Source of the DNA: Cercospora beticola
Lineage: Eukaryota; Ascomycota; Dothideomycetes; Mycosphaerellales; Mycosphaerellaceae
Length of the DNA stretch: 64,000 nucleotides
Assembly (NCBI RefSeq): GCF_033473495.1
Contig: NC_088939.1
Span: forward strand, 2,108,001-2,172,000
Direction: 5' to 3'
Position 1 is the stretch's first letter. Each line of letters starts with the position of its first letter. Shown here in pieces: positions 46,706-58,477 of the stretch. The translations under genes were made by a program, and so were the position numbers. Below the pieces are notes generated by a model. That model was not told the DNA's origin and made no database searches. It saw only the letters and a program-made list of their open reading frames with translations.

Positions 46706-47162
46706 GAAGAACGCAGGGAACGCATGGATGAAGACTCTTCGCTCTTCAAAAGTATTGTAGTTGAGTTGTGCTGCATTTAGCGGGTTTTCTCTCCTAGGGA
46801 TGTGGTAGCATGATTGGCTGTCTCTCCGGTTTGGTCGATGGATGTACAGCCAGCTTTCTTTACCATGATGTGTCAGTATAGGTCAATGTAACAAGAGAAC
46901 AATTTCAGAGCACTCAAAGTACAAAACAGTAACGATTGTCCACTTTGAAGCGTACGAGATAGCCTATAGATGTGGTCTCGGTCTCGCTTTCCACTGCAAG
47001 GGCGGCGAACTTGGGCTTTCCCGATGACATTGAAACCATCCTTTCTCATCACAACATTTGAGCACTTCTTCCTTTCTCATCTCCCCAGATCATGTTCGCG
47101 ACTCATTGCCATTGAAAATACAGCATGGCGAATGCAAGGAGAACTGAGCCGTTTCGGATAGC
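46706..47162. other. Intergenic, TIM50 3' side and next promoter
   Basis: 457 bp with no supported coding frame. The last 100 nt before the next ATG are C/T-rich, as in many fungal leaders. Confidence 0.5.
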
Positions 47163-48934
47163 ATGGTCAACTCACTCAAGAATAAACTGCAACTCAAGCG
47201 ATTGAGGACTGCTGGACTCCGGGCAGCCAAAGAGAAGAACATACGCCCGCTGCTTGCACCAAACAATGCAGCGAACAATTCCATCAGCGCTTCGATTCTG
47301 GGTGCCGGACAAACTGTGACTCCCGCTGAGATCAAGAACAAATTGCAAGTGGCGAATGTCGACTCGACCAGAAAGCAGCCGATTCTCACTGGGACAGGCA
47401 GCAGAGCATTGCCTGTGGTGCCGATTAGTCAATTACGGCAGAGTATCTCAGCAATACGTTCACGCAACCGAGCCGCGGCAAGACCATCCTTGCCCCAAGT
47501 TCCTCATATCACGATCGCCTCTCCGCAAGGTCCTATCGTGAAGCCGAAGATACCGCTTCAGCCCGGTCATGCTATCGACAAAGAACGGCGCGCCGAGCAC
47601 CTACTCGAACGTCGTCAGCGTCGTGCACTTGCGCGACTCAAAGACTACTTCCCTGACAACTATGGGAACGGTGTGCAATTGCAACACATTCTAGGGTTAG
47701 AGGCTTCTTCGACGACTCAGGTGAAGAAGCATGTCACACTCGTGTCGTTGGACTTGGAGTGGGAACGACGAGGGTCCATTGATAGGATCACGGAAATCGG
47801 GCTTGCGTGGATGAAGGTTGCAGACATCAATGATGTGGATCCGGGGGTGTGGGCGAGAGGTTGGGGAGAAAAGATGGGCCATGGTATGATACTTCCCTTG
47901 TGACGTTCCTATGTGTGTCAACTTACTGTTCTCCCTCATGGACGTGAGGTGAAGCAGTGAGTTCAATAGCATTGCAGAGCTAACAGAAAGCGTTGGCAGT
48001 CCATATTGTCACCTCCGCCGCTTCTTACTACAACCCACGCAACTCGACTTTGCTCTTCGGCGAGTCACGCTACATGCACGTTTCCCATGCCAAGGGTTTC
48101 CTGATCAAGACTCTCGAATCTTTCATGCCTCCGGCCACAGGGTATCCGAAGTCTCGGGTTGTCCTCGTCGGACAGTCCATCGATTCCGACATCAAACAAT
48201 TGAAGGAAGACCCTTGTTTTAATCTGGATTTGGACTCTGTGATCGGGAAAGGCTATCAGATCTTCGACACATATTATTTGGCGAGGCACACCAAGGTGCA
48301 AGGGATGAAATACGAATCTCTCAAGCTAGCCGGAATTGCTTACAGGTTGGGCATCGAGAAGAAGTATCGATTAACAAAAGATGACGGGTCGGTCGATGGT
48401 ATTGGCGCTAAATTGGTGGGAGCTCACAATGCTGGGAATGATGCTGCGTATGCTTTGATGGCCCTCTTGCTTTTTGGGTTAAGGTGGCAGGATGTGGTGA
48501 AGCGAGAAGCGGGAGGGAAAGTTGAGATTGCCGATCTGGTGTGGAGAGAAACGGGAAGGGGAGTCAGCGGCAGATGGGCAATTGACGAGGACGTGGTGAA
48601 AGGTGTGGTGGAGAAGTATGAGCGAGAGAAGGCAGACGGCACAGCACAATTGCTTGGAAATGCAGAAGCTGAACAGGGCAAAAGAAGGCTGCAGCTGCAA
48701 CTCAAGATGGGGCTGAAACCAGCAGCTTGGCAACCAATATGGAAAAGTCGAGATGAGCAATCGTGGAGCAGATGGCTGTGGATGATGTATAGGAGGTTGC
48801 GAGCGGTCTGCAAGAACTTGTTGAATGGCCAGCTGCAGAAGGAAAAGACAAAGGGGCGGGGATCGCCAGCGGCGAGACGAGGGATGGTCAAGCAGAGACG
48901 AGCTGCCAAAACCTCTAACGGAGCTGTTTCTTGA
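47163..48934 (+). CDS. Gfd2/YDR514C-like DEDDh nuclease-domain protein
   Basis: Two exons, 47163-47883 and 48000-48934, encode 551 residues. The 116-nt intron starts GTATGA and has a GCTAAC branch and TTGGCAG acceptor; splicing restores GHVHIVTSAA across the join. The first 185 residues are basic and disordered. The RNase H-fold domain follows: SLDLEWE (about 196) supplies the DxE of exonuclease motif I, GQSIDSDIKQL motif II and HNAGND the H-x4-D of motif III. The catalytic set is therefore intact, unlike in many degenerate relatives. Yeast Gfd2 genetically suppresses dbp5, linking the family to mRNA export; the actual substrate is unknown. The C-terminus is basic. A family match beyond the domain cannot be judged here. 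Confidence 0.8.
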
Positions 48935-49158
48935 CAACAGCTTACAGACATGTGCCACGGCAATCTACCAAAACTGCGGTGACACGTGCGATAACCAGCA
49001 TCCTTTATGCTCAGGACCCGGAGGCCAAGAAGTAACCTGAAGATTTCGAAGGACCACTTGCGCAACGCTTTTGAAAATATGGACATCCTGTCTGTGCAAG
49101 AGCAGCCTGTCTGAGACGCTCCTCTCATGCAGCAAAACCCGAAACGCACACAATACGC

Positions 49159-50476
49159 TCATGCCCATGCGCCAATCAAACTCATGCAGAAAGCCCCAAA
49201 TCCGACCAGACACATCGCACCGACTCTCCTCCGTCCTCTCAACGTCCTCCAGCTATGATCGCTCAAAAAGTCCTCACTCAACAAATCCACCAAACTCGTG
49301 TACGTCAGGAGACCTGCTGAGAACGCATTGAATGTTCCCACGACCACGAGACCTGTTGCAGAATCTGGATCGTAAAGATTCCGGGTTGCGATGCCGATGG
49401 CTTGGCCTAGAGGTGTGGTGCAGCCGTACGCGAGAGCCATGAACCAGGGCTGCAGAGCGCGAGGTTTCCAGCCAACGGCCGCGATACGTGATCCAAGTGC
49501 AAGGCCTTCGAAGGTTTGATGGAAGGCGATGGCTATGAGGAGAATGACTTGTTCACTTCCTACGGCAACGGCTAGGGCGAGACCGATGAAGATGCCTGGA
49601 TGTCAGGTTAGCAAAAGTCACTTGCAATGCCAGGATGCCCTGTTTGCTGAGGAGTCCAGACTTACTGTGAAATAGAATTCCGCACTCGAGAAGTACACAT
49701 TGCATCAGCAGTTTGTGTCGTTGCTGGGCAGCTTCTTTCTCTTCAGCGAGGGTCATGCTATCTTCGCTGGGACGACGATCTTCAACATCATCGACACTGC
49801 GCCCTCGCTTGTTTTCCCCCGTGAGTTGGAAAGTGTTCTCATTGAACATCAGGCTGCTGCGTCTTCCCACAGTCTTCATAACACTATGAGATCGCCCAGA
49901 GCGTGATCGTCCAAATTGCGGGGTGCTCTCAGCTGGCATGCTGTCAATTCCTAGAACGATGCTTGGTTTGTAGTTCGCTGGCTCACCTGGTGTGATCTCA
50001 TCATTGGCCAAAGAATGCCTCCTTGTCGCTTCCGTTGTGCCATTGGAAACATTCGCGCCTCCATCTCGATCAATTTGCGCCGGTTCTGAGAGGTCATCGT
50101 GCCCAGGTCCCGAGCAAAGCGATCTCCCCGGGCTGAAAATCATCTCTGCAATGGTAATCATGAATACTGCTGCGAGCGCAATCGCACCCGCCAACGCAGG
50201 GTAGTCCTCATTGAAAAATGGTGGCAGACATGGGTCGATTAATGATATGAATGCAGTCGGAATCAAATGCACAAACGCTGTCGCGATGAGGACTCCAGTA
50301 CCGAAATGTCGGAAGCCAAAGTGCGCCTTGGCTGGGATTCGCAGCTGAGGCACTCTCAATGCCACGATTGGCAGTGCACATGCTCCAGCAGACACTGCCA
50401 GGATGATAAAGAGGGCGCCGACGTGCAGAGAGAGGTTGTAGTCCTCTGCACGCGTTCCGGAACCGCAGGTCGACAT
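49159..50476 (-). CDS. ZIP family zinc transporter
   Basis: Two exons, 50476-49666 and 49595-49159, encode 415 residues. The 70-nt intron has a GTAAGT donor, GCTAAC branch and CATCCAG acceptor; the join restores GILFHSIFIGLALAVAVG. ZIP proteins carry zinc or iron into the cytosol. The first membrane segment (LHVGALFIILAVSAGACAL) follows a short MSTCGSG leader. The metal-site histidine of TM4 in AFVHLIPTAF (H70) is actually in the N-terminal half, and the hallmark HQTFEGLALGSR (H296, E300) lies in the later half. A variable cytosolic loop (about 105-245) is long and polar. The frame is open upstream to a GTG at 50605, but the ATG at 50476 fits family starts. Confidence 0.9.
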
Positions 50477-51692
50477 TGTGATGGCGCTCCGCTTCGTATG
50501 ATGCTTCCACCACGAGGTGCTGCTGGTGAAGATGGCGTCCTTTGTGCGAGGAACGAATTGAAAGGAATCTGACGTCCTTGGCGTACCAGTTCCTTTAACT
50601 TCCACTTAAGAGTTGCGCGATGGTTCACTCAGGTCGCAGCTGACGAAAGCCCAAGAAAGACTCTTGCAATAATTCTCTTGTCCTGTGGTCCGTCCATGCA
50701 GTGCTGTCAACTAGGCCAGTGATCAGTGCTTATGAACGACGCATGGGCGTCCCTTCTTCCCCGTTCCAATGAATGTCGAGGTCGGTGTGCTGGCATGCGT
50801 GCGGTGAGGTGCCCCAAAAATCGAGAGAAGCCGCCACAAACTCTGGCCCTTCTCCAGATCTTCATTGCGGCCGCGCTCCTCGTACGGTCCTGCCCCTCGG
50901 AAGCTACACTTGGCATTTACGCTTGCGACTTGGCGAATTACGAAACAGTGATATGGGAACGGGCAGAACCGGAGCTGCGTGAGGTGTTTTCCAGCCGTTA
51001 TAGCTGTTGACGGCTGCCACCATACCTCCTACCGAGCTTCGATTGGGCAGTCTACGAGTCTGCACGTGCAGGAACGTGCTCGTCGTCACAGCTGGCGTCT
51101 GAACTGTAAAAAAGCAGCGGTCACTTCCTGCATGGAGACCACGCTTATGCCAAGGCGACGGCATCGAAGTGTTCCGCTCGAGCGTTGCAACGGGCCAGAC
51201 GCCTTTTGTGGACGCCGTCACACTCCTGAACTCTCGTAGAAACGCCACTGTGCACGCTGTCAGCTTGCACGTGGTCTTCGATGCGCGATCGCATTTGTGT
51301 CTGGCGAGAATAGGACGGGAAGGATACAGGCTGACGAAGAGACAAGTCTCAAGAAGTGGAGAAACGAGATCGGTGCCAAGGATATCAAGCTAGCATGGCA
51401 AAACGGCACAACATACACGTGTCGTGCAGGGTAGTGGAAGAAGATGGATGAACAATTGGGTCAGCATCCGAAAACGTTCGATCGGCTCGATGAACGTGAA
51501 ATTGGTATCTCTGCGGCTTCCCTCTGAATACGTGTCACGCCTGCCTTATTGCCCGCCTTCGTTTCTCATGGGGTATACAACAAAAAAGCATTCGAAAAAA
51601 GACTCCTCCGCGGGAAATGCTTCACCATCCCGAAAACTCCGTCCACAACTTCACAATCCGAAGTCGTACTGCAGAACGCCGCCACAGCTTCA
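50477..51692. other. Intergenic, zinc transporter promoter side
   Basis: About 1.2 kb with no supported gene. No Zap1-type zinc-response element (ACCTTNAAGGT) was seen near the zinc transporter. Confidence 0.45.
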
Positions 51693-54620
51693 TTAGCCGT
51701 GTCCATTGTTTCCGCCGGTGTAATGTAGTAAAGGCCAAGGAGCCTGCACGCCATCAGCGTGAGGCAGATGCATATGGCTCATCTGAGCTGCTGCGACCAT
51801 GTCCGTCCCATCTGTGTGTTTTCCCCCGCCGAGAGCCATAAGACTAGCAGCAGAATTCATATACTCATGGCCGCCTAAGTTCGGAATCGAGTCCGCAAAG
51901 TGTCTCCATGCTGCCGGTCCAGCTTGAGGGTATGTTTGATCGTTCATTCCTGCTGTGGTCGGCGTTTGATGGTAGCCATTTGTCTCTGCTGTGCTGGCCG
52001 CTTGGTATGCTGCCACGAAGTTGTTTGCATTGACCTGTTGTGCTTGCTGTGCTATGGACGTTGCTTGAAGGAGCTGGTCTTCAATATTCGGCTTGCTGTC
52101 TTCCGCATAGGCTGATTGACTGTAGCCGTTAATGCTCGCTTGTGGGTACACGCCGTTCTCATGCGCGGACGGGTACGTGTATTGGCCAGATTGTGAGTAA
52201 GCGTGGCTTTGGTCTGCATGTGCATGTGTGTTGGCATAAGCTCGGCTCGCTGTGCTGCTCAGATCTTCGCTGCTGTGTCCATTTGTGTACCGCTGCTGTT
52301 CGCTATAGCCGTTCGTATATGCTTGAGCTTGTGGCTCCGTAGGAGAAGACGTGGCCGGCAGCGCCGCTGAAGCCGTTTTGGCAGCGAGATGCCGCTGAAT
52401 ATTGCCGAGGGAGAAGTCGATAATGGTGCGAATAGCTGCTTGTAGCCGCGAGCTCAGGCCTGTCAAAACGTTAGTGCGTGTCTCCAGAAGCTCAGCGCGC
52501 GTACTTACCCAGAAGATTCGCCACTTCTGCCATGATTTCCATCCATGCATCCATATCTTGTCGCAAAGTCTGCAGATCTGCCGTGGTCATCTGTTCCCTA
52601 CGCTCAGTGTGCGCGAAAAGTGTGGTGAAGATCGCCGCCAAGAAGTTTGTGGTGGAGTACCAGGTCGTGTCCAACGAGTTCAGCGTCTTCAGAGCAGTCG
52701 CAACGTGAAGCAGCTTCTTACTCCAGTGCAAGCAGGTATCGAGATTGCTCGTCATAAATTGCGCTGATGCCGAGCGACACAGTGCTGGATGGTGGAGTAG
52801 AAGCTGGCATTCTGCGACGCCCATGTCCAGATAATACGCAGACACGCGATCTTCGTCTCGTGTTTGCGGGCCTCCGCGGAACTCAGGCGGAAGCTGGTCG
52901 TGAAATGTTTCCAGCTCCTTTTCCAGGTGACGCACGTTCATCTCGTACTGTCCAGTCGACTTGATCGAATAGATAGTGGAGTAGACCTGCAACATGATTC
53001 TCAGCAGCTTGAAACCCTCAATCGCCGCGCGAAAGGAACAGTCTTTCCATTTGGTCGAGTTTTCTTCAGGCAGATTGTCTGGGATTGCTTCCGGCATTTC
53101 GATGTCAAAGTCCTCCAAGCGCAATGGCATCGGGCGACCCAGCTTTCCACTGATGTGCACGTGGAAGATTAGGAGTGACCAGAATGTTCGCTTTCGCATC
53201 TCCAGATGATGTGGATCCTGGTCCACGCCTGAGTTCGGCCACGCTTTGGCAGAGCGATGGAGACCAGATTCCACAGCCAAGCCCAGTACCAGATTCGTGA
53301 ACATCCATGCTGCGCCTGGTTTGGGCTGGTTCCGCAGCTGGGAGCAGATCAAAGCCAATGCTTGGATGTCTGCGAGAGTATGGCCTGTGATGAGGTCGGG
53401 GATGAGACTGCACGCGTAGTGGTAGTGGCTCATGGAGTCCTGACGCGCTTGCTCGTTGGAATTGCGCGCCGCGAACTGGAAGTTGAGCGTGGCCAGGACC
53501 ATGTGGACCATGACATTCTCTGCCGGCTTGGGCTGATAGTGCTCATGGTGGATCTTGTAGAGAAGCGCGATGAAGTCGGGTTTGTGCAGGACCGGGATGA
53601 ACTGTCCTATCGATCGGAAGTACCATTCGGCATACACTTTGCACTGCTCGTAGGCGGGCAGCTCTGGTCGGAAGACCTGGTGTCGCCCGAATGCATGACT
53701 GAGGAATGTGCGATAGGACATGGCACTGAAGGCGGGATCCGAATCGGCGGGCATGAACTCGGCCAGGTCGATCTTGGTGCCGAAAAGAGCGAGTGATGTG
53801 CCCTCGATGGGACTCAGCCAGCTATTCTCCGACGAGACGCCCAGGTAGTTGTCGCCAATGCATCCTGAGCGGAAGTCGGGCAGGAGGGAGCCCTGGGGTG
53901 TCTGTCGCTCGTTGCGGATCTGCGGACTGACCGACAGCGCGTTCTGTCCTGAATATGACCCCGTCCACTCTGCCTGCTGGCTCCAATACTGTCCGTATGA
54001 ATTCTGAGCCGACGGCGCTGCTTTGGGCTCTAGCCCACCGTCCCGCAGTTGCTGTTGCAGCTCGACAATGTACATCTTCATCGTAGTATTCTCATGTTCG
54101 AGGTTCTCGGTGTGGCCACGCGATGTCGCGCGACCCGTGATGCGATCGGTCGTCTTGCATTCGGTGTTGTTCTGGATGCATGGCGAGCAGCCTCCGGGGC
54201 GCGCATCGCAGCGGATCTTACGCACCTGGTGGACGCAGCATGGATCAATATATATCATCCGACGAGCACGGCGATAGACTCAAAGTCACACGGGTGAGAG
54301 TGGTCGCATACCTTGCAGCGGTCGCAGGCCTGGCCTGTCCGCGATGAACCCGCCGACTTCTTCTTGGAACTACCGGGCGGCGGAGCAGCGCTGGACGCGG
54401 CCGCAAAGTCGTCATGCTGGTGGCCAGTGCCGTTCAGGGCGGCGTGATTAGTCGTAGCCGTGGACGTGGTGCTGCTGCCGGTGCCATTGGAGTGGCCCTC
54501 CGTCCGCGGGATTTTGCTGGCAGGCTGCGGCGTGCTGTGCGAGTTGCTGCCACTGCTGCCCCTTCCACTGCCACCGTCGTCGGAGTCTCCCGGCCGCTTG
54601 AGCGTGCTCGACGAAGACAT
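51693..54620 (-). CDS. Zn2Cys6 fungal transcription factor
   Basis: Three exons, 54620-54312, 54225-52509 and 52459-51693, encode 930 residues. Intron 1 (86 nt) splits the zinc cluster between CDRCK and VRKIRC; intron 2 (49 nt, CTAAC branch) restores EVANLLGLSSRLQ. The cluster (about 99-128) has spacing CX2CX6CX6CX2CX6C and is followed by GRATSRGHTENLE and a coiled dimerisation segment. The fungal-specific regulatory domain covers about 250-560, including FWSLLIFHVHISGKLGRPM. The N-terminus is Ser/Gly-rich, and the C-terminal 200 residues are Tyr/Gln/Asn/His-rich, likely an activation region. It probably binds CGG-type DNA half-sites in the nucleus. I could not assign an orthologue. It is divergent from CGI121 over 475 bp. 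Confidence 0.9.
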
Positions 54621-55095
54621 GCTCCGGGCGCGGTGGAAGTTGCCGATCTATGGGCGTGGTTCGAAACCTCGTATAGAGAAGCGAGCCCTTTCACAACGCG
54701 GAGCCAGAGATGCCCGAGCCAAATTGTGCGTTGCAGAGACGCAGCAGTCGGGGTGGATATGATCTGCTATGCTTATGCTGCCTCGACTCGCCCTCCCAAG
54801 ACGTAGCCCATCCTCCTCTGCGCCGCTTTCTTGCCTGCTGCGTGCCCATTACGGCGCGGCGTCGATTCTGGCCGCCAAAAACAACACGCTGCTCGGCCGG
54901 TCCAGATCGCTCAGCACTCGCTGCGCTAACTAGGGCCCGAATGGGAGCTCTGCCGTGTGGCCCTCACGATTGATTGGAATCGCAACTTTCTCTGCGCACG
55001 CGAGCCGCACCTTATCCCACAACCAGTTCATGCCGTCCAGAGCACCGCCCGCATCGAGACTCTTGCCCTTCCAATCCAGCCTGCAGCACTCCAAC
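54621..55095. promoter_or_regulatory. Divergent promoter region, Zn2Cys6 factor / CGI121
   Basis: 475 bp lie between the two start codons, with no supported coding frame. A tRNA B-box look-alike at 54658-54668 was examined and rejected. The promoter role is inferred from gene orientation. Confidence 0.45.
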
Positions 55096-55716
55096 ATGGA
55101 GACCATACAGCTGCCTCACCTGCCCAACCACCCGCTGCACGTGGTCTTGTTCACCGATGTGCAAAACGCCTCATTCCTGCGCCAACAGCTGCTCGACGGC
55201 AATACCGATTTTCAATATGCATTCCTCGATGCGTCGGTGCTGCTCTCAAGGACTCATGTGCTCTCGGCGTGCTGGAGAGCCATCAACGACCAGCTCGAGG
55301 GCCGCATGAAGAGTCACAATGTGCACTCGGAGATAGTCTTTGCCATGTCACCAAACAACAATGTAAGTGAGGCAATGCATGACTGGTGATATATATATCA
55401 TGTTATCACAGTAGCATGCTCACCCTCATTTTGCCAGATCGGAGAATCGTTCCGCAGATTCGGCGTGCAGGACAGCAGCAGTAACATCGTTGCCATCAAA
55501 GTGGGCGGCGAAAGGTCCAGCATTGAGGAGCACCTCGTGCAAAACGTTCAAGGCAAGCCCACGACACTCTCAGATGAAAGCCTAGCCACCATGCACGATC
55601 CCGCCAGGATTCGCAAAATCTATCGTCTAGACGCGCTCAAGAAAGGCGAAGCACTGCAGCTGGGGAAGGAAGCAGAAGCTTTCATCATTGGCAGTATGGC
55701 GTTGAAAGGCTCATGA
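55096..55716 (+). CDS. CGI121: KEOPS/EKC complex subunit Cgi121
   Basis: Two exons, 55096-55362 and 55438-55716, encode 181 residues, the usual family length. The 75-nt intron (GTAAGT...TTGCCAG) joins SPNNN to IGESFRRFG in phase. Cgi121 stimulates the Bud32 kinase and binds tRNA in the KEOPS complex, which makes t6A37 on tRNA and also affects telomeres. Family blocks seen are [51 protein letters not shown] and a C-terminal helix [18 protein letters not shown]. The start is the ATG of [10 protein letters not shown]; longer in-frame starts upstream read as leader. Confidence 0.9.
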
Positions 55717-55858
55717 AAGTGTACGCCAATTTCCCCGCTCGACCAGAATCGGGCCTTGGAGCTGTCTAATAAGGTATGCCTTCACAGCCACAGCCTTCGC
55801 GCTATTCTCCCTTCATACCAAAGTCCTAGCGTGCCGAGACAACTGCACCATCAACCAC

Positions 55859-56451
55859 TCAAGCGCTCCTTGCACCGACACTCCGAGCGGCTGCAATAGA
55901 GACATCAACATCTTGCTCATTTGTGCCTCCGCTAACTCCCACCGAGCCAATCCAATAGCCCTCAAGGTCAACAATTGGCTGGCCGCCCCCAAAGACAACT
56001 AGTCCGCCATTCGTCTGCTCAATGCCATAAATATCGCCACCTGGCTCAGAACGATTGTACAGGACACTCGAGGGGTAAAGCCCATTGAATAACGACACAG
56101 TCTTGGCTTTCTTGATGCTAATATCCATGCTGCTCAAGAAGGCATTATCCATTCGTAAGAAGGCGACCAGTTGTGCTGAAGGGTCGAGCACAGCGATGCT
56201 GTTCGGTACTCTGTGTAAGTAGGAATCAGCTCATGACCACGACACGGAGCGAGTACAGGAAGACAGTACCCGATGGCCATAGACTGCTGCACACCAGCCT
56301 CAATCACAGCTCGTGCTTGCGCAGCATTGATATATCTCCTCTGCGAAGGCACAGTGCCCCAGCCTTGAGTCAAGGTACGGTTGACTGTCTCCTGCGCGGA
56401 ACCTAGGCCATGAAGACATGCTAGTGCACTCAACAATAAGAAATTGCGCAT
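55859..56451 (-). CDS. Secreted GlcG/HbpS-like (DUF336) protein
   Basis: Two exons, 56451-56270 and 56210-55859, encode 177 residues. The 59-nt intron (GTACTG...ACACAG) joins MAIG to VPNSIAVLDPSAQLVAF. A signal peptide (1-19, MRNFLLLSALACLHGLGSA) points to secretion. The GlcG/HbpS domain follows: RMDNAFLSSMDISIKKAKT, a GGGQPIV turn and IGSVGVSGGTNEQD near the end, all typical. Bacterial relatives bind heme or sense redox; fungal members are uncharacterised. The protein is compact and has no extra domain. Confidence 0.85.
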
Positions 56452-57979
56452 ATCGGCAGAGACGATGTGAGTCTGGATGGCCGCAGAAGTCAACGATGAG
56501 GTGAATGAAGACAACTTCCGGGAGCACGACTGGTTGTATATGTCCCGCCGCATGTCACCACGAGCAATTCAAGCTCTTCAAACATGCTGACAAGCACTGA
56601 GATCAGACGCTTCTTGATCCTCTTTCACAGCATCCACTCTCGGCCGAGGAATAAGGCGCTCCTCTACCGCAGACCGTCCCTCGATCAGCACGCGTCATGG
56701 CCTTGAGCGAATCGTGCGGGTAGAAGCTTGGTCAGCGCATGAGTCAGCCTTGGTGTTCCTGTGCAAGGACCGCCATCCGAAGCATCGGCACTGGCAGCCA
56801 ACATGCTCTACAGTAAAGAAGTGCAGATGTAGAACGTGGTTGGTATTTCTGGATCGAGACAGAAGGACTTCGGCCAATCAGACAAATGGTTCGGATATTC
56901 AGGCGGCTGAGAGCAGATGTCCACAGTAGTATGAAACTATGAGACAACAGTCTTCGCGACCGGTCGTGATGTCAGTCTTCATCTAAGAACTTGCCTCATC
57001 TCCCGAAGCAATTGCCTTTTGCCATCTCTTTCACGAATCTTGTGTTCAAGGATATCCTGGTTCCAGTGCAGAGGGACTAAGCCCCGCCTGCGCAACCACA
57101 ACGTCCCACCGCTTTTACCCATGAGCTGCGACCCGCGACCCAGGAGCCTGGGCCTTCCAGCGACACTTCACTCTTTCCGCTCCCACGTCTTCCTGGCTTC
57201 ATCAGTTTTATTCGCAAATACCACACTGGCTATCAAGACATGGAGTTGGCGTCGACCTCAATATGCCGTCCTCCTGAAATAGCAGCAGCAGCGTGCTGCT
57301 GTCTTCTCATTCGATGACAAATCTGGAGCGGATCTGGACCTCGGGGCTGAGAGCTCTGCTTCTGGAAAGAGGCGTCTGGCGTAGCCTCGTAGGATGGAGA
57401 TACTTTGGCGCACGCATTCGCGTGATGTGGTCGGCGCACAGCAGACGGGCTTGGATGTTCGCAATATACGATCGCAAATGGCCACTCATGCCGCATACGC
57501 TATGCACAGCACTGCAAGAATGTCTCATTTCCTGTTCCACGATGCTGAAAGACATTTCACAGTGTAATAATCGAATGTCTCAATGAGCTGATGCAAGGCT
57601 GAGCTGGCAAGGCTGACAATTTAGACTTTCGAGGAATCAATCTTGCGCCTCCACGAACACCATTATGCAGGTCTTAGTGCTGTCTACGACATGCAGGCTG
57701 GCTTATGGCAGCTTTTCTATTGGGGAGCTATATCTTGCCCGGGGTGGGGTGGCATGATAGGATTGCGGTGAGTGGGTGACTACTTGTATGGTGCTCTGGC
57801 CGCCACTTTGCAGGGCATGCATCTTGTACTGAAGCGTAGCCCATCGCCCGCAAGTTGATCTACGAGCAGGACTGAATCGAGAAGATCTAAATACGACGAC
57901 CTTTCAACGCCAATATCACCTTGACCTCACGTTCAGCGAAGCCAGAATCAAGATCCGAGCAAGAAACCCCGCCGAAAGG
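56452..57979. other. Intergenic, no supported gene
   Basis: Short frames on both strands only. The region separates two genes for secreted proteins and probably contains both promoters. No repeat was recognised. Confidence 0.45.
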
Positions 57980-58462
57980 ATGCGATCCCCACTGTACAAA
58001 GCAGCAGCACTGCTAACATTCATCTTCGCCACTCCAATTGCAGCCGACTTCTTCGTCTCCAATACATCCGTCTGCATGGGCGCTTTCCCACTCAAACGCT
58101 GCGCTCGCGGCCCCAAAGTCCTCTCCAACGTATCCAACACAACCAAAGAGGCTCCCTTCACCTGCTCGCATCTGATCCACGCCGAAGACAACAACTACAT
58201 CCACAACGGAACTATGGCGCCTTTCACTGGCGATCTTTTTGTGAGCTCTGCCGCGGGGATTTGTGGATCTGGACAGCTGGATTTTGTCAAAGTTGGGAAT
58301 GACGGAGGCTACACGGTGAACGATAAGGATGGAGCGCATGTCGGGGATTGTGTTCCTGAGAAGAATATTACGAATCCGGAGTGGGAAACGAGATGTAATC
58401 AGTGGGTGGGAATGTTGTTTTTTGCTACTGCTTTCAAGTGTACGAGCAGTGTTTGTGGGTGA
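57980..58462 (+). CDS. Small secreted eight-cysteine protein
   Basis: A single exon encodes 160 residues. A signal peptide (about 1-22, ending ATPIAA) is followed by a mature chain of about 138 residues with eight cysteines, an even number that suits four disulfides. Several N-glycosylation sequons are present (NTS, NVS, NTT, NGT, NIT). I recognise no family. Size, secretion signal and cysteine content resemble fungal effector-like or cell-surface proteins, but this is only a class description. The stop codon at 58460-58462 lies 15 bp before a 97-bp tandem array, so the 3' untranslated region probably runs into the array. A GTGAGG right at the end of the frame could act as a donor and alter the C-terminus. 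Confidence 0.65.
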   Translation: MRSPLYKAAALLTFIFATPIAADFFVSNTSVCMGAFPLKRCARGPKVLSNVSNTTKEAPFTCSHLIHAEDNNYIHNGTMAPFTGDLFVSSAAGICGSGQLDFVKVGNDGGYTVNDKDGAHVGDCVPEKNITNPEWETRCNQWVGMLFFATAFKCTSSVCG

Positions 58463-58477
58463 GGCCGCCCCCGAGGA

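Noticed and set aside
50477..50605. Extension of the zinc transporter upstream of the chosen ATG
   Set aside because: The frame is open but has only a GTG at its start; the short MSTCGSG leader fits ZIP family starts.
54655..54672. tRNA B-box look-alike (GGTTCGAAACC)
   Set aside because: The flanking bases do not form a five-pair T stem, and no A box or acceptor stem can be placed around it.
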